Below, piece after piece: positions 1-12,475 of a stretch of DNA of 63,278 nt; within the stretch, counting starts at the first letter, position 1, and each line of letters begins with the position of its first letter. The stretch spans positions 1 to 63,278 of the forward strand of contig RPFO01002010.1 in the NCBI GenBank assembly GCA_009746045.1, written 5' to 3'. The translations under genes were made by a program, and so were the position numbers. The DNA comes from Mesostigma viride. Lineage: Eukaryota; Streptophyta; Mesostigmatophyceae; Mesostigmatales; Mesostigmataceae. The notes beneath the pieces were generated by a model, which had not been told where the DNA came from, made no database searches, and was given only the letters and a program-made list of their open reading frames with translations.

Positions 1-3000
1 TCCTAGCCCACGGGTCACAATTGGCCGACAGGTAGATGCAGCCAGCCCCGGGCGTGTCGCAGACAGTAATCACTACGTAGGCCGCGGTGCCGCACCTCGG
101 CGCAGGTTTTTTCAGCTGTGCATGGAGAAAAAAACGTGTCTCAATCCAGGAACCCCCGTCGGTTCATCATGTCAGCCTAGAAAACTGGAGCGGTGGAGCC
201 ACAACTAACGGGAAAGCCGCATTCAAATTCGCCTAGCCCACGGGTCACAATTGGCCGACAGGTAGATGCAGCCAGCCCCGGGCGTGTCGCAGACAGTAAT
301 CACTACGTAGGCCGCGGTGCCGCACCTCGGCGCAGGTTTTTTCAGCTGTGCATGGAGAAAAAAACGTGTCTCAATCCAGGAACCCCCGTCGGTTCATCAT
401 GTCAGCCTAGAAAACTGGAGCGGTGGAGCCACAACTAACGGGAAAGCCGCATTCAAATTCGCCTAGCCCACGGGTCACAATTGGCCGACAGGTAGATGCA
501 GCCAGCCCCGGGCGTGTCGCAGACAGTAATCACTACTGTAGGCCGCGGTGCCGCACCTCGGCGCAGGTTTTTTCAGCTGTGCATGGAGAAAAAAACGTGT
601 CTCAATCCAGGAACCCCCGTCGGTTCATCATGTCAGCCTAGAAAACTGGAGCGGTGGAGCCACAACTAACGGGAAAGCCGCATTCAAATTCGCCTAGCCC
701 ACGGGTCACAATTGGCCGACAGGTAGATGCAGCCAGCCCCGGGCGTGTCGCAGACAGTAATCACTACTGTAGGCCGCGGTGCCGCACCTCGGCGCAGGTT
801 TTTTCAGCTGTGCATGGAGAAAAAAACGTGTCTCAATCCAGGAACCCCCGTCGGTTCATCATGTCAGCCTAGAAAACTGGAGCGGTGGAGCCACAACTAA
901 CGGGAAAGCCGCATTCAAATTCGCCTAGCCCACGGGTCACAATTGGCCGACAGGTAGATGCAGCCAGCCCCGGGCGTGTCGCAGACAGTAATCACTACTG
1001 TAGGCCGCGGTGCCGCACCTCGGCGCAGGTTTTTTCAGCTGTGCATGGAGAAAAAAACGTGTCTCAATCCAGGAACCCCCGTCGGTTCATCATGTCAGCC
1101 TAGAAAACTGGAGCGGTGGAGCCACAACTAACGGGAAAGCCGCATTCAAATTCGCCTAGCCCACGGGTCACAATTGGCCGACAGGTAGATGCAGCCAGCC
1201 CCGGGCGTGTCGCAGACAGTAATCACTACTGTAGGCCGCGGTGCCGCACCTCGGCGCAGGTTTTTTCAGCTGTGCATGGAGAAAAAAACGTGTCTCAATC
1301 CAGGAACCCCCGTCGGTTCATCATGTCAGCCTAGAAAACTGGAGCGGTGGAGCCACAACTAACGGGAAAGCCGCATTCAAATTCGCCTAGCCCACGGGTC
1401 ACAATTGGCCGACAGGTAGATGCAGCCAGCCCCGGGCGTGTCGCAGACAGTAATCACTACTGTAGGCCGCGGTGCCGCACCTCGGCGCAGGTTTTTTCAG
1501 CTGTGCATGGAGAAAAAAACGTGTCTCAATCCAGGAACCCCCGTCGGTTCATCATGTCAGCCTAGAAAACTGGAGCGGTGGAGCCACAACTAACGGGAAA
1601 GCCGCATTCAAATTCGCCTAGCCCACGGGTCACAATTGGCCGACAGGTAGATGCAGCCAGCCCCGGGCGTGTCGCAGACAGTAATCACTACGTAGGCCGC
1701 GGTGCCGCACCTCGGCGCAGGTTTTTTCAGCTGTGCATGGAGAAAAAAACGTGTCTCAATCCAGGAACCCCCGTCGGTTCATCATGTCAGCCTAGAAAAC
1801 TGGAGCGGTGGAGCCACAACTAACGGGAAAGCCGCATTCAAATTCGCCTAGCCCACGGGTCACAATTGGCCGACAGGTAGATGCAGCCAGCCCCGGGCGT
1901 GTCGCAGACAGTAATCACTACGTAGGCCGCGGTGCCGCACCTCGGCGCAGGTTTTTTCAGCTGTGCATGGAGAAAAAAACGTGTCTCAATCCAGGAACCC
2001 CCGTCGGTTCATCATGTCAGCCTAGAAAACTGGAGCGGTGGAGCCACAACTAACGGGAAAGCCGCATTCAAATTCGCCTAGCCCACGGGTCACAATTGGC
2101 CGACAGGTAGATGCAGCCAGCCCCGGGCGTGTCGCAGACAGTAATCACTACGTAGGCCGCGGTGCCGCACCTCGGCGCAGGTTTTTTCAGCTGTGCATGG
2201 AGAAAAAAACGTGTCTCAATCCAGGAACCCCCGTCGGTTCATCATGTCAGCCTAGAAAACTGGAGCGGTGGAGCCACAACTAACGGGAAAGCCGCATTCA
2301 AATTCGCCTAGCCCACGGGTCACAATTGGCCGACAGGTAGATGCAGCCAGCCCCGGGCGTGTCGCAGACAGTAATCACTACGTAGGCCGCGGTGCCGCAC
2401 CTCGGCGCAGGTTTTTTCAGCTGTGCATGGAGAAAAAAACGTGTCTCAATCCAGGAACCCCCGTCGGTTCATCATGTCAGCCTAGAAAACTGGAGCGGTG
2501 GAGCCACAACTAACGGGAAAGCCGCATTCAAATTCGCCTAGCCCACGGGTCACAATTGGCCGACAGGTAGATGCAGCCAGCCCCGGGCGTGTCGCAGACA
2601 GTAATCACTACGTAGGCCGCGGTGCCGCACCTCGGCGCAGGTTTTTTCAGCTGTGCATGGAGAAAAAAACGTGTCTCAATCCAGGAACCCCCGTCGGTTC
2701 ATCATGTCAGCCTAGAAAACTGGAGCGGTGGAGCCACAACTAACGGGAAAGCCGCATTCAAATTCGCCTAGCCCACGGGTCACAATTGGCCGACAGGTAG
2801 ATGCAGCCAGCCCCGGGCGTGTCGCAGACAGTAATCACTACGTAGGCCGCGGTGCCGCACCTCGGCGCAGGTTTTTTCAGCTGTGCATGGAGAAAAAAAC
2901 GTGTCTCAATCCAGGAACCCCCGTCGGTTCATCATGTCAGCCTAGAAAACTGGAGCGGTGGAGCCACAACTAACGGGAAAGCCGCATTCAAATTCGCCTA

Positions 3001-6000
3001 GCCCACGGGTCACAATTGGCCGACAGGTAGATGCAGCCAGCCCCGGGCGTGTCGCAGACAGTAATCACTACGTAGGCCGCGGTGCCGCACCTCGGCGCAG
3101 GTTTTTTCAGCTGTGCATGGAGAAAAAAACGTGTCTCAATCCAGGAACCCCCGTCGGTTCATCATGTCAGCCTAGAAAACTGGAGCGGTGGAGCCACAAC
3201 TAACGGGAAAGCCGCATTCAAATTCGCCTAGCCCACGGGTCACAATTGGCCGACAGGTAGATGCAGCCAGCCCCGGGCGTGTCGCAGACAGTAATCACTA
3301 CGTAGGCCGCGGTGCCGCACCTCGGCGCAGGTTTTTTCAGCTGTGCATGGAGAAAAAAACGTGTCTCAATCCAGGAACCCCCGTCGGTTCATCATGTCAG
3401 CCTAGAAAACTGGAGCGGTGGAGCCACAACTAACGGGAAAGCCGCATTCAAATTCGCCTAGCCCACGGGTCACAATTGGCCGACAGGTAGATGCAGCCAG
3501 CCCCGGGCGTGTCGCAGACAGTAATCACTACGTAGGCCGCGGTGCCGCACCTCGGCGCAGGTTTTTTCAGCTGTGCATGGAGAAAAAAACGTGTCTCAAT
3601 CCAGGAACCCCCGTCGGTTCATCATGTCAGCCTAGAAAACTGGAGCGGTGGAGCCACAACTAACGGGAAAGCCGCATTCAAATTCGCCTAGCCCACGGGT
3701 CACAATTGGCCGACAGGTAGATGCAGCCAGCCCCGGGCGTGTCGCAGACAGTAATCACTACGTAGGCCGCGGTGCCGCACCTCGGCGCAGGTTTTTTCAG
3801 CTGTGCATGGAGAAAAAAACGTGTCTCAATCCAGGAACCCCCGTCGGTTCATCATGTCAGCCTAGAAAACTGGAGCGGTGGAGCCACAACTAACGGGAAA
3901 GCCGCATTCAAATTCGCCTAGCCCACGGGTCACAATTGGCCGACAGGTAGATGCAGCCAGCCCCGGGCGTGTCGCAGACAGTAATCACTACTGTAGGCCG
4001 CGGTGCCGCACCTCGGCGCAGGTTTTTTCAGCTGTGCATGGAGAAAAAAACGTGTCTCAATCCAGGAACCCCCGTCGGTTCATCATGTCAGCCTAGAAAA
4101 CTGGAGCGGTGGAGCCACAACTAACGGGAAAGCCGCATTCAAATTCGCCTAGCCCACGGGTCACAATTGGCCGACAGGTAGATGCAGCCAGCCCCGGGCG
4201 TGTCGCAGACAGTAATCACTACGTAGGCCGCGGTGCCGCACCTCGGCGCAGGTTTTTTCAGCTGTGCATGGAGAAAAAAACGTGTCTCAATCCAGGAACC
4301 CCCGTCGGTTCATCATGTCAGCCTAGAAAACTGGAGCGGTGGAGCCACAACTAACGGGAAAGCCGCATTCAAATTCGCCTAGCCCACGGGTCACAATTGG
4401 CCGACAGGTAGATGCAGCCAGCCCCGGGCGTGTCGCAGACAGTAATCACTACGTAGGCCGCGGTGCCGCACCTCGGCGCAGGTTTTTTCAGCTGTGCATG
4501 GAGAAAAAAACGTGTCTCAATCCAGGAACCCCCGTCGGTTCATCATGTCAGCCTAGAAAACTGGAGCGGTGGAGCCACAACTAACGGGAAAGCCGCATTC
4601 AAATTCGCCTAGCCCACGGGTCACAATTGGCCGACAGGTAGATGCAGCCAGCCCCGGGCGTGTCGCAGACAGTAATCACTACTGTAGGCCGCGGTGCCGC
4701 ACCTCGGCGCAGGTTTTTTCAGCTGTGCATGGAGAAAAAAACGTGTCTCAATCCAGGAACCCCCGTCGGTTCATCATGTCAGCCTAGAAAACTGGAGCGG
4801 TGGAGCCACAACTAACGGGAAAGCCGCATTCAAATTCGCCTAGCCCACGGGTCACAATTGGCCGACAGGTAGATGCAGCCAGCCCCGGGCGTGTCGCAGA
4901 CAGTAATCACTACTGTAGGCCGCGGTGCCGCACCTCGGCGCAGGTTTTTTCAGCTGTGCATGGAGAAAAAAACGTGTCTCAATCCAGGAACCCCCGTCGG
5001 TTCATCATGTCAGCCTAGAAAACTGGAGCGGTGGAGCCACAACTAACGGGAAAGCCGCATTCAAATTCGCCTAGCCCACGGGTCACAATTGGCCGACAGG
5101 TAGATGCAGCCAGCCCCGGGCGTGTCGCAGACAGTAATCACTACTGTAGGCCGCGGTGCCGCACCTCGGCGCAGGTTTTTTCAGCTGTGCATGGAGAAAA
5201 AAACGTGTCTCAATCCAGGAACCCCCGTCGGTTCATCATGTCAGCCTAGAAAACTGGAGCGGTGGAGCCACAACTAACGGGAAAGCCGCATTCAAATTCG
5301 CCTAGCCCACGGGTCACAATTGGCCGACAGGTAGATGCAGCCAGCCCCGGGCGTGTCGCAGACAGTAATCACTACTGTAGGCCGCGGTGCCGCACCTCGG
5401 CGCAGGTTTTTTCAGCTGTGCATGGAGAAAAAAACGTGTCTCAATCCAGGAACCCCCGTCGGTTCATCATGTCAGCCTAGAAAACTGGAGCGGTGGAGCC
5501 ACAACTAACGGGAAAGCCGCATTCAAATTCGCCTAGCCCACGGGTCACAATTGGCCGACAGGTAGATGCAGCCAGCCCCGGGCGTGTCGCAGACAGTAAT
5601 CACTACTGTAGGCCGCGGTGCCGCACCTCGGCGCAGGTTTTTTCAGCTGTGCATGGAGAAAAAAACGTGTCTCAATCCAGGAACCCCCGTCGGTTCATCA
5701 TGTCAGCCTAGAAAACTGGAGCGGTGGAGCCACAACTAACGGGAAAGCCGCATTCAAATTCGCCTAGCCCACGGGTCACAATTGGCCGACAGGTAGATGC
5801 AGCCAGCCCCGGGCGTGTCGCAGACAGTAATCACTACTGTAGGCCGCGGTGCCGCACCTCGGCGCAGGTTTTTTCAGCTGTGCATGGAGAAAAAAACGTG
5901 TCTCAATCCAGGAACCCCCGTCGGTTCATCATGTCAGCCTAGAAAACTGGAGCGGTGGAGCCACAACTAACGGGAAAGCCGCATTCAAATTCGCCTAGCC

Positions 6001-8023
6001 CACGGGTCACAATTGGCCGACAGGTAGATGCAGCCAGCCCCGGGCGTGTCGCAGACAGTAATCACTACTGTAGGCCGCGGTGCCGCACCTCGGCGCAGGT
6101 TTTTTCAGCTGTGCATGGAGAAAAAAACGTGTCTCAATCCAGGAACCCCCGTCGGTTCATCATGTCAGCCTAGAAAACTGGAGCGGTGGAGCCACAACTA
6201 ACGGGAAAGCCGCATTCAAATTCGCCTAGCCCACGGGTCACAATTGGCCGACAGGTAGATGCAGCCAGCCCCGGGCGTGTCGCAGACAGTAATCACTACT
6301 GTAGGCCGCGGTGCCGCACCTCGGCGCAGGTTTTTTCAGCTGTGCATGGAGAAAAAAACGTGTCTCAATCCAGGAACCCCCGTCGGTTCATCATGTCAGC
6401 CTAGAAAACTGGAGCGGTGGAGCCACAACTAACGGGAAAGCCGCATTCAAATTCGCCTAGCCCACGGGTCACAATTGGCCGACAGGTAGATGCAGCCAGC
6501 CCCGGGCGTGTCGCAGACAGTAATCACTACTGTAGGCCGCGGTGCCGCACCTCGGCGCAGGTTTTTTCAGCTGTGCATGGAGAAAAAAACGTGTCTCAAT
6601 CCAGGAACCCCCGTCGGTTCATCATGTCAGCCTAGAAAACTGGAGCGGTGGAGCCACAACTAACGGGAAAGCCGCATTCAAATTCGCCTAGCCCACGGGT
6701 CACAATTGGCCGACAGGTATAGATGCAGCCAGCCCCGGGCGTGTCGCAGACAGTAATCACTACTGTAGGCCGCGGTGCCGCACCTCGGCGCAGGTTTTTT
6801 CAGCTGTGCATGGAGAAAAAAACGTGTCTCAATCCAGGAACCCCCGTCGGTTCATCATGTCAGCCTAGAAAACTGGAGCGGTGGAGCCACAACTAACGGG
6901 AAAGCCGCATTCAAATTCGCCTAGCCCACGGGTCACAATTGGCCGACAGGTATAGATGCAGCCAGCCCCGGGCGTGTCGCAGACAGTAATCACTACTGTA
7001 GGCCGCGGTGCCGCACCTCGGCGCAGGTTTTTTCAGCTGTGCATGGAGAAAAAAACGTGTCTCAATCCAGGAACCCCCGTCGGTTCATCATGTCAGCCTA
7101 GAAAACTGGAGCGGTGGAGCCACAACTAACGGGAAAGCCGCATTCAAATTCGCCTAGCCCACGGGTCACAATTGGCCGACAGGTATAGATGCAGCCAGCC
7201 CCGGGCGTGTCGCAGACAGTAATCACTACTGTAGGCCGCGGTGCCGCACCTCGGCGCAGGTTTTTTCAGCTGTGCATGGAGAAAAAAACGTGTCTCAATC
7301 CAGGAACCCCCGTCGGTTCATCATGTCAGCCTAGAAAACTGGAGCGGTGGAGCCACAACTAACGGGAAAGCCGCATTCAAATTCGCCTAGCCCACGGGTC
7401 ACAATTGGCCGACAGGTATAGATGCAGCCAGCCCCGGGCGTGTCGCAGACAGTAATCACTACTGTAGGCCGCGGTGCCGCACCTCGGCGCAGGTTTTTTC
7501 AGCTGTGCATGGAGAAAAAAACGTGTCTCAATCCAGGAACCCCCGTCGGTTCATCATGTCAGCCTAGAAAACTGGAGCGGTGGAGCCACAACTAACGGGA
7601 AAGCCGCATTCAAATTCGCCTAGCCCACGGGTCACAATTGGCCGACAGGTATAGATGCAGCCAGCCCCGGGCGTGTCGCAGACAGTAATCACTACTGTAG
7701 GCCGCGGTGCCGCACCTCGGCGCAGGTTTTTTCAGCTGTGCATGGAGAAAAAAACGTGTCTCAATCCAGGAACCCCCGTCGGTTCATCATGTCAGCCTAG
7801 AAAACTGGAGCGGTGGAGCCACAACTAACGGGAAAGCCGCATTCAAATTCGCCTAGCCCACGGGTCACAATTGGCCGACAGGTATAGATGCAGCCAGCCC
7901 CGGGCGTGTCGCAGACAGTAATCACTACTGTAGGCCGCGGTGCCGCACCTCGGCGCAGGTTTTTTCAGCTGTGCATGGAGAAAAAAACGTGTCTCAATCC
8001 AGGAACCCCCGTCGGTTCATCAT
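1..8023. repeat. Satellite array, about 35 tandem units of 230-233 bp
   Basis: Near-identical tandem units run from the window's left edge to 8,023, where the last unit breaks off and unrelated sequence begins. Three length variants are visible: 230 bp (A, with CACTACGTAGG), 231 bp (B, with CACTACTGTAGG) and 233 bp (C, B plus an extra TA giving AGGTATAGATG). Reading left to right the blocks are 2 A (the first partial), 5 B, 10 A, 1 B, 2 A, 9 B and 6 C. The short open frames in each unit (72 or 81 codons, GTG start) are by-products of the repeat, not genes. The array continues beyond the left edge. Whether it is centromeric, subtelomeric or interstitial cannot be judged from here. Confidence 0.97.
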
Positions 8024-8059
8024 TATATATTCCCTAGTCTGAGGTGGCAGGAGGGGCCT

Positions 8060-9423
8060 GCCAGGGCTTAATTGTGGTCAACGTGAATGACCGCCCCCCT
8101 CCAGTATACCGGCTTACCCCTTGCGCTCTGCCGGAGCTGAAGGTAGGTTGGCCATAGCTCGCGCCGCCGCTGTTGCTGGGCCAGGGTCAAGTCGTCGTCC
8201 AGCGTGAAGCGAGTCTCCGAGAGCTTCTTGCGGCATTTAAGGAAGGACAGCTTGTCCGCCATGTACTTCAAGGTGAGGAGCACGGGTGCCGGGCCAGCCT
8301 TCCCCCGCGCGCGGGGGAGGCGGACAGCCGACATCCGCAGCTCACCAGTGAGTAGCATGGGGGCAGAATGTCGCGCTTAAATGCCTCAAGAAGGCTCGTG
8401 GAGGTCTCACCTGCCGGCTGGTCGAAGTGCTTGACGATGACATTGTGGCTGCGCTTGGCGATTTCGGCTTCCTCGCGAAGGTCGAGGGCTTGTTGCTTGA
8501 GTTGCATGTGCCGTGATGGTGGAGGTGCATGGTGGAGGTGGTGTGATGCTTAAGCAAGTCCGCCCAGGTGGAGGGAGCATCGCCGGCCGGGCCATGCAGC
8601 AGGTGCCGGGTGGGCGGCGATGTCCTTCACCGCCTGGGCGGTGAGGCCGACGGTGTCATGCAAGCACTCAAGGGCGGTGCATGGCGGTGGCTTGAAGGCG
8701 TTGGTCGAGGTCGAGGAGCTGGGCTTTGATGTTGGCAGTGGAGGCGGAAATGGCAGTGGAGGTGGAGGCGGCGGCGGTGGAAATGTGAGGAAGGTCAGTA
8801 GCCAGCGTGCCACTCATTGCTGCTATGTCGGCAGCAAGGGGGGTCACGTGCTGCTGGAAGGCTTCCGTGAGGATGGAACGGAGTGTGGGGGCGGAGATGG
8901 ATGGAGCCCAGATCTCGCCATGACGCCATCAGAGCGCTGGAGAAGGGAGTTGAGGACGGCACGCTGGAGTTCAATGGGAGCGGGGGCAGCCGAACAGCGT
9001 GCTGACGTTGTTCCAGCGACGGCCGTCGGGGATTAGGAGGCGGCTGGCGGCGTGGAGATGGAGGCACAGGTCATAAAGCGAGGGCGCGTAGTCCCCGAAG
9101 AAGATGCAGTGCATCATAGCATCGTCCGGAGACATGTTGGTCCAGTCGTGATAATCGACCTTGAAAGGTTGGAGCCGAAAGCGCGGTTCCGAGGGGCGTG
9201 AAGACCCTCCTGTTTTGTCGGCTGAGCGGGCGCGTTTCGGGTCAGGCGATGCCGATGGCGAGGCATTGAGCCCGGGAGGTTTCTGGGCGACCACCAGCGC
9301 ACGACTAGTGTCACCGCTGCCTGCCGGATCTGGCGAAGCTGCAGCCTCAGCTGCCGCATTTTCATGGGCGTGAGCGCATGATTCCGCCAAACTGCGTTGC
9401 GTCGAGGGGCGTTTGCTCGTCAT
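8060..9423 (-). pseudogene. L1-type LINE ORF1 remnant, minus strand
   Basis: The minus strand begins with an ATG at 9,423 and encodes a basic N-terminal part rich in Ala, Ser and Pro, then a stretch containing FKVDYHDWTNMSPDD. The reading is broken by frameshifts. Around 8,345-8,507 it resumes with a coiled-coil-like segment (KQQALDLREEAEIAKR). The 3' end at 8,068-8,340 encodes LDDDLTLAQQQRRRELWPT and ends KPVYWRGAVIHVDHN. That ending is the conserved tail of plant and algal L1 ORF1 proteins, which are RNA-binding chaperones. A related tail (VDDDLTPAQQQQRRDQ) lies on the minus strand near 40.8 kb. The copy is decayed and not functional. Confidence 0.75.
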
Positions 9424-9581
9424 ATATTGCGTAACAGAGTCGGAAAATTATATCAGCATGTGCGTCTTAGAAAGACGAAGCGATAGTGATATTCACGGCT
9501 AAATTCGGTGCATGCTCAAACGTGAAAGTTATGAGCCAGACCGCCGTCAGCCACTTGGCTACCTCGTGGCTCGTGGCTTGC

Positions 9582-10744
9582 GGATGGATGGATGGATGGA
9601 TGGATGGATGGATGGATGGATGGATGGATGGATGGATGGATGGATGGATGGATGGATGGATGGATGGATGGATGGATGGATGGATGGATGGATGGATGGA
9701 TGGATGGATGGATGGATGGATGGATGGATGGATGGATGGATGGATGGATGGATGGATGGATGGATGGATGGATGGATGGATGGATGGATGGATGGATGGA
9801 TGGATGGATGGATGGATGGATGGATGGATGGATGGATGGATGGATGGATGGATGGATGGATGGATGGATGGATGGATGGATGGATGGATGGATGGATGGA
9901 TGGATGGATGGATGGATGGATGGATGGATGGATGGATGGATGGATGGATGGATGGATGGATGGATGGATGCATGGATGGATGGATGGATGGATGGATGGA
10001 TGGATGGATGGATGGATGGATGGATGGATGGATGGATGGATGGATGGATGGATGGATGGATGGATGGATGGATGGATGGATGGATGGATGGATGGATGGA
10101 TGGATGGATGGATGGATGGATGGATGGATGGATGGATGGATGGATGGATGGATGGATGGATGGATGGATGGATGGATGGATGGATGGATGGATGGATGGA
10201 TGGATGGATGGATGGATGGATGGATGGATGGATGGATGGATGGATGGATGGATGGATGGATGGATGGATGGATGGATGGATGGATGGATGGATGGATGGA
10301 TGGATGGATGGATGGATGGATGGATGGATGGATGGATGGATGGATGGATGGATGGATGGATGGATGGATGGATGGATGGATGGATGGATGGATGGATGGA
10401 TGGATGGATGGATGGATGGATGGATGGATGGATGGATGGATGGATGGATGGATGGATGGATGGATGGATGGATGGATGGATGGATGGATGGATGGATGGA
10501 TGGATGGATGGATGGATGGATGGATGGATGGATGGATGGATGGATGGATGGATGGATGGATGGATGGATGGATGGATGGATGGATGGATGGATGGATGGA
10601 TGGATGGATGGATGGATGGATGGATGGATGGATGGATGGATGGATGGATGGATGGATGGATGGATGGATGGATGGATGGATGGATGGATGGATGGATGGA
10701 TGGATGGATGGATGGATGGATGGATGGATGGATGGATGGATGGA
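9582..10744. repeat. (GGAT)n microsatellite, about 290 copies
   Basis: An almost pure tetranucleotide array of about 1.16 kb. The only interruption I see is one TGCATGG variant near 9,970. Because the unit is 4 bp and contains no stop in any phase, all six frames stay open (poly Met-Asp-Gly-Trp on one strand, Ile-His-Pro-Ser on the other). None of the long open frames here should be called a gene. Confidence 0.99.
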
Positions 10745-11261
10745 AGGCGGAAGCTCACTATAGCCCCGTTTATGGGGCTCGTGTTGTTGCGTCATGTTGT
10801 GAAGGGCTCTCATTTTGCCCACTGCATGCGTTGTACTGCGGTCTGCGTTCGTCATGTTGTGAAGGGCTCTCATTTTGCCCACTGCGTTGTACTGCGTTGT
10901 GTTTGTGAGGCTAATGAAAAATAGCTCCAGCCGGCCCAATGGGCCTGAGTTTTGTTCCACAAAGCCTGCATATGTTGCCCATAGCTCGTGCAAGAAGCCA
11001 GATTTTTATCATGAACCATTTGTGAATATGCACATGACTTGTGACCGGCTAGGGTCAACAAATCGCGGTCATGGTCAGACCCCCTGTATTCAAACCAGTG
11101 TATCTCTCTAATGAATCAGCACGTTGAAGGTCTGAGTAGCTCAAAAAAACTTTGATTTATGGGTTTTCAGGAAAGTATATACATGACCATGAAAAAAAAA
11201 ATCCGTGCTATACGCGTTCTAAAAAAAGCTTACAACGCGATATATCGCGTTCTAATTAAAA
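10745..11261. other. Intergenic sequence with a 60-bp direct repeat pair
   Basis: No gene recognised. A 36-bp segment starting CGTCATGTTGTGAAGGGCTC occurs at 10,790-10,825 and again at 10,850-10,885, a 60-bp period. The right part is AT-rich with A-runs and a short inverted CGCGATATATCGCG at about 11,237-11,250. Confidence 0.7.
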
Positions 11262-11466
11262 AAGCATGTGACTGCGTCACGTGAGCATAATAGTAAGTCC
11301 TCAGTGGGAGGGGAAAATGGGATGGAATGGATGGCCGATGTTGTAAGCTATCTAGGTCCTAGTTACATGCAGGGGTGTGGGCACCTCGGCCGGAATCGCT
11401 ATGAATGCCATACGCGGTCACACGCGGAGCCCCCACAGAATTGGGGGTGGTCTCCTTCATCACTAC
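11262..11466 (+). repeat. Short dispersed repeat with CACGTG-rich end, copy 1
   Basis: Begins GCATGTGACTGCGTCACGTGAG and ends at GGTCTCCTTCATCACTAC. The same roughly 200-bp sequence is present in inverted orientation at 30,067-30,262. The terminal motif recurs at both ends of the foldback element at 40,090-40,626, so these are probably related non-autonomous DNA elements. No coding capacity. Confidence 0.7.
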
Positions 11467-12029
11467 TAATTGCGATCTATCCTTGCGTACCATCTGCCTC
11501 CATATTACAGACAAACCAGGAGGCTGCCCGGGTGTGAGCCCGTCACGTCTAGTGTAACACATGTCCCGATGCCGAGTCTATCACTGTTAGGGATATTATA
11601 TCCACCTGGCCACAATATATCCCAGCCTGATTTATTTCTTGTTGGATTTATTCCATATGGACTGGGAATTTGATAGCTTTGATAAGCTAGATGAATTGGG
11701 CTCAATGAGCTGATCAATATTCATGTGCCATAGTCCTATACTTGGACATGGATGACTTGTAACCTGAGTCAGCCTAGTAGCATCACGTATTTGATTGACA
11801 AGTGGTGCTATGGCCTATTGGACAAGTGTTTGGTCCATGAGCTGACAAGTGTTGGCAGCTCATGATGACACATGTTATCACTTACATGATGACAAGTGGG
11901 TAGACTCATTGCATGACACTTGTCACTCCAAGGAGAAGAGATGTGTCACTTTATTAATCATGTTATGTGGCACATTATTACGTAGACACTTGGCATCTAG
12001 CTATTATGCCAGCTCATTGGATCATGTCT

Positions 12030-12120
12030 AGAATGTTCTAGGAATGTTCTAAGAATATGCCAGGAATATTCCTGGAATATACTGAGAATATGCTGGGAAT
12101 ATGCTAGGAATATGCTAGGA
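12030..12120 (+). promoter_or_regulatory. GAAnnTTC (heat-shock-element-like) cluster in LTR U3
   Basis: Consecutive aGAAtgTTCt (12,030-12,039) and GGAAtgTTCt are followed by the perfect palindrome CCAGGAATATTCCTGG (12,060-12,075) and several further GGAATATGC units. The cluster sits 60-150 bp upstream of the TATA box. Spacing departs by one base from the canonical nGAAnnTTCnnGAAn in places, so heat-shock-factor binding is an inference. Confidence 0.5.
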
Positions 12121-12180
12121 TGTTTCTACAAGCTTCTGTGATGATGTCATTGCTGATGTCATCCTTCCTAGCCTAAAAGG

Positions 12181-12187
12181 TATAAAA
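12181..12187 (+). promoter_or_regulatory. TATA box of the 5' LTR
   Basis: TATAAAA in the context AAAAGGTATAAAAGGAAAC. It lies about 78 bp upstream of AATAAA at 12,259-12,264. The same arrangement is in the 3' LTR (TATA at 15,888, AATAAA at 15,966). Confidence 0.75.
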
Positions 12188-12392
12188 GGAAACTGCCCCC
12201 TAAGGGCAGGTACCTCCATTCAACCTCCATTCAAGCTCTTCTCCAACTATTATATTCTAATAAAGCCATTTATTCTTCCACGTAAATTGTCTTCAACCTC
12301 TCTTTCTTTCAGCACCTGCAAGGTGTGTGGGTAGCAAGGCCAAGCACAAGGCATTGTGTAAAACCCATTAGTCTCCTCTCCCAATCCAAACA

Positions 12393-12404
12393 TGGTATCG
12401 GAGG
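12393..12404 (+). other. Primer binding site
   Basis: TGGTATCGGAGG directly follows the CA end of the 5' LTR. It matches the TGGTATCAGAGC class complementary to initiator tRNA-Met 3' ends used by many Copia elements, with small differences. Confidence 0.8.
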
Positions 12405-12475
12405 TTTGTTACTGAGGAACAAGAAGACCACTGTGAACCCAGAGACATCCAGTTCCATTGGCGACTGAAGACACC

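Larger units (their letters stand above)
11585..12392 (+). repeat. 5' LTR (808 bp) of the non-autonomous Copia element
   Basis: Starts TGTTAGGGATATTATATCC and ends CCAATCCAAACA. U3 carries several ACAAGTG/CACTTGT motifs (about 11,790-11,930) and a cluster of GAAnnTTC motifs (12,030-12,120). A TATA box at 12,181 and AATAAA at 12,259 place the R region between them. The 3' copy has two extra bases (CAAATTGG against CATTGG) and one T for C near the end. Confidence 0.95.

Noticed and set aside
193-6635. Repeated 72- and 81-codon open frames across the first 6.6 kb
   Set aside because: They recur with the satellite period, start at GTG, change frame with the 1-bp length variant and have no recognisable domain.
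1-8023. CRISPR array
   Set aside because: Units are contiguous near-identical tandem copies of 230 bp with no variable spacers, in a eukaryotic context.
9467-10993. Open frames of 400-508 codons on both strands
   Set aside because: They are produced by the stop-free GGAT tetranucleotide array, which is open in all six frames.
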